A stretch of 6,288 nucleotides of DNA from positions 1-6,288 of the forward strand of contig DATFMX010000120.1 in NCBI GenBank assembly GCA_035266685.1, written 5' to 3'. This document shows, piece by piece, positions 1 to 5,243 of this stretch. The translations under genes were made by a program, and so were the position numbers. Positions within the stretch are counted from its first letter, which is position 1; each line of letters opens with the position of its first letter. Source of the stretch: VRUE01 sp035266685. Its GTDB lineage: Bacteria > Actinomycetota > Thermoleophilia > Solirubrobacterales > 70-9. The notes beneath the pieces were generated by a model. It did not search any database. It was not told the origin of the DNA and saw only the letters and a list, made by a program, of their open reading frames with translations.

Positions 1-600
1 CTGGCGGCTGTAACCGGCGCGGTCGTCCTGATGGTCGTCTTCGTGGGCGACGACGGGCACGCCTCGAAGCGGGCCGCGCTGCCCGGCGAACCCGGCGTCG
101 AAATCGTCTCACCCCGCAACGGCGCGCGGCAGACCGACCGCTCCGTCGTCGTCAAGACGAAGGTGAGCAACTTCAGACTGGCGCCCCTGCGCTTCGGCCG
201 CGAACCGCAGCTCGACGAGGGGAACCTGCGCTTCGCGCTCAACCGCGTGCCCGACTGCGTCGACCCGGCGAAGCTCGCGAAAGCCGAGGAAAGCCCGCTG
301 GGGCGTGGCCGCCTGGTCGGCAAATCCTTCGACTTCCCCCGCTACTCGGGGCCCAACGGCGTGCTCGCCGTGCGGGTCGGCGCCAACGGCAGCTACTCGC
401 CGGCGACCCGGCCGGAGATCTACTACCACGAACTCCCGGCCGGCTTCTACCGCCTCGTCGTCACCCTGGCCCGCAACAACGGCGCCCCGACGCCCTACCA
501 CGCGGTGACCAACTTCCAGATCCTCCTCCCGCCCGGGCACGAGCAGAAACCCTGCCCGCGCGGCAAGGTCACCAGCGCCAAAGCTGCCGCATTCAACTGA
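1..600 (+). CDS. Membrane-anchored or secreted protein of unknown function (5' end outside window)
   Basis: The reading frame is open to the left edge and ends at TGA 598-600, so 199 residues of a longer protein are visible. The first ATG at 31 is unlikely to be the start, because the residues before it (window codons 1-16) continue a hydrophobic stretch rich in Val, Ala and Leu, ending at GDDGH. This looks like the end of a signal peptide or single membrane anchor. The rest is soluble. A beta-rich start (EIVSPRNGA, about codons 34-42) is followed by alternating hydrophobic strands, a YYHELPAGFYRLVVTL strand pair (about 140-156) and a closing FQILLPP. This resembles small immunoglobulin-like extracytoplasmic domains with a 'pG-x-Y-x-L' strand. 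Two cysteines (codons 86 and 185) could form a disulfide. I do not recognise the family; the Ig-like fold is inference from the strand pattern. It has the same orientation as the exporter operon but is separated by 148 bp holding a separate promoter, so it is probably not part of that operon. Confidence 0.72.
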   Translation: MAAVTGAVVLMVVFVGDDGHASKRAALPGEPGVEIVSPRNGARQTDRSVVVKTKVSNFRLAPLRFGREPQLDEGNLRFALNRVPDCVDPAKLAKAEESPLGRGRLVGKSFDFPRYSGPNGVLAVRVGANGSYSPATRPEIYYHELPAGFYRLVVTLARNNGAPTPYHAVTNFQILLPPGHEQKPCPRGKVTSAKAAAFN

Positions 601-672
601 ACGCACGCCTGAAGAACCAATTAGCGAGCATCGCAATCTGATTCCCTGCGAGCGGCGCCGATATGGCCGTTA

Positions 673-710
673 GCCGCCGCCCGCGGACGCGAAGCGGAGC
701 AGGCGGCGGT
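673..710 (+). other. GC-rich stem-loop in the gap before the exporter operon
   Basis: CCGCCGCC at 674-681 is the exact reverse complement of GGCGGCGG at 702-709, with a 20-nt loop; G673/U710 could add a wobble pair. It lies 73 bp after the stop of the upstream gene and just before the operator/promoter of the exporter genes. It could help end transcription from upstream, but no T-run follows it (the next bases are TATATGCG), so an intrinsic terminator is not well supported. GC-rich repeats also arise by chance in such DNA. Confidence 0.25.
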
Positions 711-717
711 ATATGCG

Positions 718-748
718 TCCCATTACTTTACTTTGTAAAGTAATGGGA
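718..748 (+). promoter_or_regulatory. AT-rich perfect dyad, probable repressor operator of the exporter operon
   Basis: The arms TCCCATTACTTTA (718-730) and TAAAGTAATGGGA (736-748) are perfect 13-bp reverse complements around a 5-nt spacer. A second register is nested in it: TTACTTT (728-734) and AAAGTAA (737-743) form a 16-bp dyad with a 2-bp spacer, and another TTACTTT lies at 723-729. The block is far more AT-rich than its surroundings and ends directly at the ATG at 749. Size, symmetry and position over the probable -10 box fit a dimeric repressor of the MarR, TetR or PadR kind, which commonly control drug-type ABC exporters. No regulator gene is in the window, so the family is unknown. 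A role as an RNA hairpin is also possible. Confidence 0.7.
736..741 (+). promoter_or_regulatory. Candidate -10 box of a leaderless promoter for the exporter operon
   Basis: TAAAGT fits the actinobacterial TAnnnT -10 pattern and lies exactly 7 nt before the ATG at 749, the spacing expected if transcription starts on or next to the start codon. It is inside the dyad at 718-748, so a bound repressor would block it. No convincing -35 box is seen about 17 bp upstream. Confidence 0.4.
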
Positions 749-2554
749 ATGCGGACCTATCGCCGTCTGATGGGCTTTCTGCGGCCCTATCGCCGCCAGC
801 TCTGGGGCTCGCTGATCTTCGCCTGGGCGGCGATGGGGATGACGGTCCTGATCCCCTACCTGATCGGACGCGGGGTCAACGCGATCGAGCGGGGCGAAAA
901 GCCCGACCTGCTGCCGCTCGCGCTGGCGATCGTCGCCGCCGGCGTCCTGCGCCTCGGGCTGACGCTGGTGCGCCGCGTCGTCGCCGGCAAGGTCTCGCTG
1001 GCGGTCGAATTCGACCTGCGCCAGCGCTTCTACGCCCACCTGCAGCGGCTCGAGCTCGGCTTCTTCGACTCCCAGCAGACCGGCCAGCTGATGTCGCGGG
1101 CGACGGTCGACCTGCAGTCGATCCGCTTTTTCCTCGGCTACGGCCTGATCTTCATCACCCAGAACCTGCTGACGATCGTCCTCGCCAGCGCCGTGATGTT
1201 CGCCCTGCAGCCCTGGCTGGCGCTGCTCGCGCTCGCCCCCGCGCCGCTCGTCGTCTACACCGCCTCGCGCTACAACCGGGTCTCCCGGCCGGCCGTGCAG
1301 GAGGTGCAGCAGCGGCTCGCCGAGCTGACCGCGGAAGCCGAGGAGAACGTCTCCGGGATCCGCATCGTCAAGGCCTTCGCCCGCGAGGAGCACCAGCTGC
1401 ACCGCTTCCGCCGCGCGGTCACCCGGGTCTTCGACCAGAGCATCTACTCGACCCGCCTACAGGCCACCTTCTCCCCCCTGCTCGGCCTGCTGCCGCAGAT
1501 CGGCATCGCCCTGGTGCTGCTGGTCGGCGGTCGCCAGGTGATCGCGGGCGAGCTCAGCCTCGGCAACTTCACCGCCTTCTACACCTACGTGGCGATGCTG
1601 GCGGGGCCGATGCGGATGCTGGGGATGACGCTCGGCATGGCGCAGCGGGCGATCGCGTCCGGCAACCGCCTGTTCGAGATCCTCGACCGCGAGCCGGCGA
1701 TCGAGAGCCCGCCGGACGCGCCGCCGTTGCCGGCCGGCGGCGGCCGGGTCGAGATGAGCGACGTCACCCTGCGCTACGGCAGCGCATCGGAGATTGACCA
1801 CACTGGGGCGGGGTCAATCTCCGATGCGGCCCTGCGGGAGATCGATCTCGACGTCGCGGCCGGCAGCACGGTCGCCCTCGTCGGCCCGTCGGGCTCGGGC
1901 AAGACCAGCCTCGTGGCGCTGATCGCGCGGCTGTATGACCCGAGCGAGGGCGCGGTGCGGATCGACGGCGCCGATGTGCGCTCCGTCGACCTCGTCTCGC
2001 TGCGCTCCGAGGTCGCCTTCGTCGGCGACGACAGCTTCCTCTTCACCGCGAGCATCGCCGACAACATCGCCTACGCCCGACCCGGGGCGAGCCTCGAGGA
2101 GATCGAGGCCGCGGCGCGGCGCGCCCAGGCCGACGGCTTCATCCGCAAGCTGCCCCAGGGCTACGAGACGCTGGTCGGCGAACGCGGGCTCACCCTCTCC
2201 GGCGGTCAGCGCCAGCGCGTCGCGATCGCCCGTGCGCTGCTCGCCGACCCGCGGGTGCTGATCCTCGACGACGCCACCTCCTCCGTCGATGCGACGACCG
2301 AGGCGGCGATCAAGACCGGCCTCGCCGAGGCGATGGCCGGCCGCACGACCTTCGTCATCGCCCACCGGCTCTCCACCGTCTCGCTCGCCGACGAGGTCGT
2401 GGTGATGGACGGCGGGCGGATCGTCGACCGCGGCACGCACGAGGAGCTGCTCGAGGGCTGCGGCTTCTACCGTGAGATCGCCGAGCACGGCCTCGCCGAC
2501 TCCGTCTTCCTGCAGCGCGACCTCGAGCAGCGCGAGGCGGCGGTGCGGCTGTGA
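749..2554 (+). CDS. ABC exporter half-transporter, degenerate-site subunit (permease fused to ATPase)
   Basis: A 601-residue type IV ABC exporter half. Six membrane helices lie at roughly 19-40, 54-74, 129-150, 152-172, 246-262 and 272-290. The ATPase domain shows the A-loop Tyr343, Walker A GPSGSGKT (379-386), X-loop VGERG, signature LSGGQ (483-487), Walker B LILDD (Asp507, Asp508), D-loop SSVD and H-loop His539. Two residues are altered: Asp508 replaces the catalytic Glu, and the Q-loop reads V-G-D-D with Asp427 where Gln is usual. This is the pattern of the non-catalytic partner in heterodimeric exporters such as TM287/288 and BmrCD, so it should pair with the next gene product. The substrate (drug, lipid or peptide) cannot be read from the sequence. 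The start at 749 is preferred over in-frame ATGs at 713 and 743: codons 713-748 include TTA, CTT, TGT, AAA and GTA, unlike the rest of the gene, and form the operator. A 13-bp dyad precedes the gene. A palindromic element (1783-1828) adds residues after Tyr343. Confidence 0.93.
   Translation: MRTYRRLMGFLRPYRRQLWGSLIFAWAAMGMTVLIPYLIGRGVNAIERGEKPDLLPLALAIVAAGVLRLGLTLVRRVVAGKVSLAVEFDLRQRFYAHLQRLELGFFDSQQTGQLMSRATVDLQSIRFFLGYGLIFITQNLLTIVLASAVMFALQPWLALLALAPAPLVVYTASRYNRVSRPAVQEVQQRLAELTAEAEENVSGIRIVKAFAREEHQLHRFRRAVTRVFDQSIYSTRLQATFSPLLGLLPQIGIALVLLVGGRQVIAGELSLGNFTAFYTYVAMLAGPMRMLGMTLGMAQRAIASGNRLFEILDREPAIESPPDAPPLPAGGGRVEMSDVTLRYGSASEIDHTGAGSISDAALREIDLDVAAGSTVALVGPSGSGKTSLVALIARLYDPSEGAVRIDGADVRSVDLVSLRSEVAFVGDDSFLFTASIADNIAYARPGASLEEIEAAARRAQADGFIRKLPQGYETLVGERGLTLSGGQRQRVAIARALLADPRVLILDDATSSVDATTEAAIKTGLAEAMAGRTTFVIAHRLSTVSLADEVVVMDGGRIVDRGTHEELLEGCGFYREIAEHGLADSVFLQRDLEQREAAVRL
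1783..1828. repeat. 46-bp palindromic element inserted in frame in the ATPase domain
   Basis: CGCATCGGAGATTGACC (1783-1799) and GGTCAATCTCCGATGCG (1812-1828) are perfect 17-bp inverted repeats around a 12-nt loop (ACACTGGGGCGG). The element encodes about 15 residues (SEIDHTGAGSISDA in the middle) directly after the A-loop Tyr-Gly and before ALREIDL, where related ATPases have only a short loop. Its codons ATT, ACT, TCA and GCA are unlike the surrounding G/C-ending codons. Two of the three frames on each strand are free of stops, so it can be carried in coding DNA. No clear target duplication is seen beyond a possible GC dinucleotide. No second copy is visible in this window, so membership of a dispersed family is inference. 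A structural role in the mRNA is the alternative. Confidence 0.8.
2534..2540 (+). promoter_or_regulatory. Ribosome binding site supporting the GTG start of the second exporter gene
   Basis: GAGGCGG lies 10 nt before the GTG at 2551, inside the end of the upstream gene. With the GTGA stop/start overlap it supports translational coupling of the two subunits. Confidence 0.45.
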
Positions 2555-4344
2555 GCGGGATCGCTGGAATCTGGCGGCTGCTGCGCGGCGAGGACCAGCG
2601 GGGCCGCAAGCTGCGCTGGATGGTCGGGCTGCTGCGCCCCTACCGCGGCCGGGTCGCGCTCGCTCTCGTCGCGATGCTCGCGGCGACCGGCGCCGGCCTC
2701 GCGCCCCCCTACCTCGCCGGCCAGGCGATCGACGCCGGCATCGTCACCGGCGACAGCGCCGCGCTGACCCTGATCGTCGCCGCCTTCCTCGGCGTCGCGA
2801 TCGTCTACGCGGCGGCCAGCTACGCCCAGACCTACCTCGTCGGCTGGGTCGGCACGCGCGCCCTGCAGGACCTGCGCGAGCGCATCTTCTCGCACCTGCA
2901 GTCGATGTCGATCGGCTTCTTCAGCCGCCGCAGCCCGGGGGTGCTGATCAGCCGCATGACCAACGACATCGAGGCGCTCAACCAGCTCGTCACCAACGGC
3001 GTCGTCACGCTGATCTCCAGCGGCCTGACGCTGATCGGCGTGGTCGCGATCATGCTGGCGCTGGACGTCAGGCTGGCGCTGATCACCTTCCTCACCTTCC
3101 CCCTGCTCGCGGTTGCCAGCATCGTCTTCCGCGTCGTCTCGCACGGCGCCTACAGGCTGACCAGGGAGCGGATCGCCGCAGTCACCGCCTATCTGCAGGA
3201 GACCCTCAGCGGCGTGCGCATCGTGCGCAGCTTCGGCCAGGAGCCGCGCCACACGACGGCGATGACCGAGCTCAACGCGGCCAACCGCGACGCGAACATG
3301 AAGACCGTCTTCCTCAACGCCTCCTACTTCCCGGCGGTCGAACTGCTGAGCGCCGCCGGCACCGCCGCGATCGTCTTCTACGGCGGCAGCCAGGCGATCG
3401 ACGGCGCGATCCAGATCGGCACGATCGTCGCCTTCATCGGCTACCTGCAGGTGTTCTTCTCGCCGATCCAGGAACTGTCCCAGCTCTACACGACCTACCA
3501 GCAGGGAATGGCGGCGCTCGACAAGGTCTTCGAGCTGCTCGACACCGAGCCCGACATGGTCGACAGCCCCGGCGCGATCGACCCCGGCCAGCTGCGCGGC
3601 GAGATCGAGATGGAGGGGGTCTGGTTCTCCTACTCCGAGGGAGCGGAGGCGGGCGGCTGGGCGCTGGAGGACGTCGACCTGCACGTGCCCCCCGGGCAGA
3701 CCCTGGCCCTGGTCGGCGAGACCGGCGCCGGCAAGTCGACCTTCGCCAAGCTGGTGGCGCGCTTCTATGACCCGCAGCGGGGCACGGTCGCGGTCGACGG
3801 CCACGACCTGCGCGACCTGCGCCAGGAGGCGCTGCGACGCCAGCTCGGCATCGTCCCCCAGGAGGGCTACCTGTTCTCCGGCAGCGTGCGCGAGAACGTC
3901 GCCTTCGGCCGGCCCGAGGCGAGCGAGGAGGAGATCGAGGCGGCGCTCGCCGCGGTCGGCGCGAGCGAGTTCGTCGCCACGCTGCCGCAGGGAATCGGGA
4001 CCGAGGTCGGCGAGCGCGGCGTGCAGCTCTCGGCCGGGCAGCGCCAGCTCGTCGCCTTCGCCCGGGCGCTGCTGGCGGAGCCGCGGATCCTGATCCTCGA
4101 CGAGGCGACCTCGAACGTCGATGTGCGCACCGAGAAGACGATCGAGCGCGGGCTGGAGCGGCTGCTCGCCGGACGCACGGCGATCGTCATCGCCCACCGC
4201 CTCTCGACGATCCGCCGCGCCGGCAAGATCGTCGTGCTGGAGGGTGGCCGGATCGCCGAGAGCGGCGCCCACGAGGAGCTGATCGAGGCCGGCGGCGCCT
4301 ACGCGCGGCTGTACGGGGCGTGGGAGGAGTCCTCGGCGGCTTAG
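2551..4344 (+). CDS. ABC exporter half-transporter, catalytic-site subunit (permease fused to ATPase)
   Basis: A 597-residue half-transporter starting at GTG and overlapping the upstream stop by 4 bp (GTGA), so the subunits are probably made in equal amounts. Membrane helices lie at roughly 34-56, 71-98, 143-170, 173-195, 258-278 and 288-304. The ATPase domain has Walker A GETGAGKS (389-396), an intact Q-loop Gln437 (IVPQEG), X-loop VGERG, signature LSAGQ (493-497), Walker B LILDE with catalytic Glu518, D-loop SNVD and H-loop His549. In a heterodimer, its Walker motifs face the canonical LSGGQ of the partner and form the hydrolysing site. Its LSAGQ faces the partner's Asp-substituted Walker B and forms the degenerate site. 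The match of altered motifs across the two genes is strong evidence for a dedicated pair of the LmrCD/BmrCD/MdlAB kind. The complex would sit in the cytoplasmic membrane and export an unknown, probably amphipathic compound. The TAG stop overlaps the TAA stop of the opposing lipoprotein gene. Confidence 0.94.
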   Translation: MSGIAGIWRLLRGEDQRGRKLRWMVGLLRPYRGRVALALVAMLAATGAGLAPPYLAGQAIDAGIVTGDSAALTLIVAAFLGVAIVYAAASYAQTYLVGWVGTRALQDLRERIFSHLQSMSIGFFSRRSPGVLISRMTNDIEALNQLVTNGVVTLISSGLTLIGVVAIMLALDVRLALITFLTFPLLAVASIVFRVVSHGAYRLTRERIAAVTAYLQETLSGVRIVRSFGQEPRHTTAMTELNAANRDANMKTVFLNASYFPAVELLSAAGTAAIVFYGGSQAIDGAIQIGTIVAFIGYLQVFFSPIQELSQLYTTYQQGMAALDKVFELLDTEPDMVDSPGAIDPGQLRGEIEMEGVWFSYSEGAEAGGWALEDVDLHVPPGQTLALVGETGAGKSTFAKLVARFYDPQRGTVAVDGHDLRDLRQEALRRQLGIVPQEGYLFSGSVRENVAFGRPEASEEEIEAALAAVGASEFVATLPQGIGTEVGERGVQLSAGQRQLVAFARALLAEPRILILDEATSNVDVRTEKTIERGLERLLAGRTAIVIAHRLSTIRRAGKIVVLEGGRIAESGAHEELIEAGGAYARLYGAWEESSAA

Positions 4345-5057
4345 CCGGGGCCGATGCCGCCGGAGGACCCGCCGCTGGTCCCGCCGCCGCCTTCGGTGCC
4401 GCCGCCCACACCGGCGCCGCCGCCGGCGCTTTCTTCTTCGACCGGCGGCGCTTCTTCGGGCGCTGCTTCTTCTTCCGGCGCCGCTTCTTCGACTTCGCTT
4501 TCGACCCCGCCGGCGCTTTCTTCTTCGCCCCCGGATCCTTCGCCCGAGCCACTCGGGGACGGCGCCGTGGGCGCTTCCGCGCATTTTTCGAAGCCGAATT
4601 CGCGCCCCACCGACTCGAACCTGGTCAGCGCCGTCGAGACTTCGCCCGATGCGTCGGTCAGCGCTTCCGCTTCTTCGCGTTCGTATGCGAGCTTGATGTT
4701 GCCCTCCGCCTGCGCGAGTTCTTCGGCGGTGTTGATGAAGCCCGAATAGCCGGCGCCTTCTTCGCGCGGCGGCCCGAGGCCCTTCAGCCGTTCGACCATG
4801 CCGCCGTAGAGGCCGGCGACCTGGACGATCGCTTCGCCGGCGCCGGCGCTGGTCGAGCCCGCGGCGCCGACCGCCGCGTTCACCTCGGCGCAGATCGCAT
4901 CGCCCTGCGTGATCAGCTCCGCCTTGCTGAGCGCCAGCGGTTCCGTCGCTTCGCTGCTCGCCGCGGCGGTCGATTCGTCGCCACCGCCGCCACCGCAGCC
5001 GGCGAGGAGAAACACGAGAAGCGCAAACGCGCCGACCGAAAGTCCGAGGCTCCGCAT
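4341..5057 (-). CDS. Lipoprotein with helical two-cysteine domain and acidic, Gly-rich tail
   Basis: A 238-residue protein. Residues 1-21 are a lipoprotein signal peptide: Arg2, a hydrophobic core, then lipobox LAGC with Cys21 as the expected lipid-anchored residue. A Gly5 linker follows, so the protein should sit on the outer face of the cytoplasmic membrane. Residues about 40-160 are predicted helical, bounded by Cys56 (DAICAEV) and Cys159 (FEKCAEA), which could form a disulfide. Small lipoproteins with this spacing of an early 'D-x-I-C' and a late 'C' look familiar from high-GC actinomycetes, but I know no function. Residues about 162-238 are low complexity: Ser/Gly, then Glu/Ala/Pro, then almost only Gly/Ser/Thr. 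Glu is mostly GAA here, whereas the exporter genes use mainly GAG. The frame is open upstream to 5171, but that start lies inside the tRNA gene, so the ATG at 5057 that directly begins the signal peptide is chosen. An ATG at 5099 is a weaker alternative. No Shine-Dalgarno is seen. Confidence 0.82.
   Translation of the reverse strand: MRSLGLSVGAFALLVFLLAGCGGGGGDESTAAASSEATEPLALSKAELITQGDAICAEVNAAVGAAGSTSAGAGEAIVQVAGLYGGMVERLKGLGPPREEGAGYSGFINTAEELAQAEGNIKLAYEREEAEALTDASGEVSTALTRFESVGREFGFEKCAEAPTAPSPSGSGEGSGGEEESAGGVESEVEEAAPEEEAAPEEAPPVEEESAGGGAGVGGGTEGGGGTSGGSSGGIGPG
4421..4527 (-). repeat. 20-bp direct repeat pair within the lipoprotein tail
   Basis: The same 20 bases, beginning CGCCGGCGCTTTC on the plus strand, occur at 4421-4440 and 4508-4527, 87 bp (29 codons) apart. 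Both encode EEESAGG on the minus strand. Between them are looser Glu/Ala/Pro repeats. This suggests the tail grows and shrinks by slippage or recombination. Confidence 0.6.
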
Positions 5058-5064
5058 CAGCGCG

Positions 5065-5070
5065 AAAGTA
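5065..5070 (-). promoter_or_regulatory. Candidate -10 box of a leaderless promoter for the lipoprotein gene
   Basis: Read on the minus strand, TACTTT fits TAnnnT and is 7 nt before the ATG at 5057. This is the same distance as the TAAAGT box before the exporter gene start, and the gene lacks a Shine-Dalgarno. No clear -35 box is seen. The same T-rich stretch follows the hairpin at 5071-5094, so it may serve instead as that terminator's weak T-run. Confidence 0.35.
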
Positions 5071-5094
5071 GCAAAGGCATTAGACGGCCTTTGC
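5071..5094 (-). terminator. Hairpin downstream of tRNA-Gln, probable transcript end
   Basis: GCAAAGGC (5071-5078) and GCCTTTGC (5087-5094) are perfect 8-bp reverse complements with an 8-nt loop. On the minus strand the hairpin begins 20 nt after the tRNA 3' end and is followed by TACTTTCGCG, a weak T-rich tail. Its position suits termination or 3' processing of the tRNA transcript. It also lies just upstream of the lipoprotein start, where it could act as a leader structure. Confidence 0.5.
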
Positions 5095-5114
5095 GACATT
5101 CGGTGCCGCGAGAA

Positions 5115-5186
5115 CTGCGCCCCAGGGACTCGAACCCCGAAATCCAGCTCCAGAGGCTGGCGTGTTGCCAATTACACCAGGGCGCA
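5115..5186 (-). tRNA. tRNA-Gln (anticodon CUG)
   Basis: The 72-nt sequence folds into a full cloverleaf on the minus strand. The acceptor stem TGCGCCC/GGGCGCA has seven perfect pairs. The D stem is GTGT/ACAC with loop AATTGGCA. The anticodon stem CCAGC/GCTGG has loop CTCTGGA, giving anticodon CTG at 5151-5153, which reads Gln codon CAG. The T stem CGGGG/CCCTG (one G-T pair) has loop TTCGAGT. The discriminator base is G, as is usual for glutamine tRNA. The 3' CCA is not encoded (GTTCTCG follows), so it must be added after transcription. The gene lies between the reductase and lipoprotein genes, all on the minus strand. Confidence 0.96.
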
Positions 5187-5200
5187 ACGGTATGAGTACG

Positions 5201-5206
5201 AGGATA
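5201..5206 (-). promoter_or_regulatory. Weak candidate -10 box for tRNA-Gln
   Basis: On the minus strand TATCCT fits TAnnnT and lies 14 nt before the first tRNA base, in the 57-bp gap after the reductase stop. There is no recognisable -35 box, and the tRNA could instead be processed from a longer transcript that also carries the reductase. Confidence 0.22.
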
Positions 5207-5243
5207 TCCAGCGCCAGCCGCCGGGCGCGGCGCGGGCTACCGT

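Noticed and set aside
31..600. ATG at 31 as the true start of the first gene
   Set aside because: The frame is open to position 1 and the preceding codons extend the hydrophobic segment, so the gene most likely starts to the left of the window.
2467..4584. Very long minus-strand open frame (about 700 codons) opposite the second exporter gene
   Set aside because: It is Arg/Ala/Asp-rich with no domain sense and mirrors the G/C third positions of a clear ABC transporter gene on the plus strand; a typical antisense artefact of high-GC DNA.
5058..5171. Longer lipoprotein with its start at 5171
   Set aside because: The extra 38 residues are translated from the tRNA-Gln sequence and the hairpin, and would bury the signal peptide; the ATG at 5057 begins it directly.
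5115..5186. tRNA-Gln as an integration site of a mobile element
   Set aside because: No integrase, no repeated tRNA 3' end and no composition change are visible on either side within the window.
4320..5195. Plus-strand open frame across the lipoprotein and tRNA genes
   Set aside because: The product is Arg/Phe/Ala-rich with no recognisable domain, runs through the tRNA gene and is antisense to a lipoprotein with a clear lipobox.
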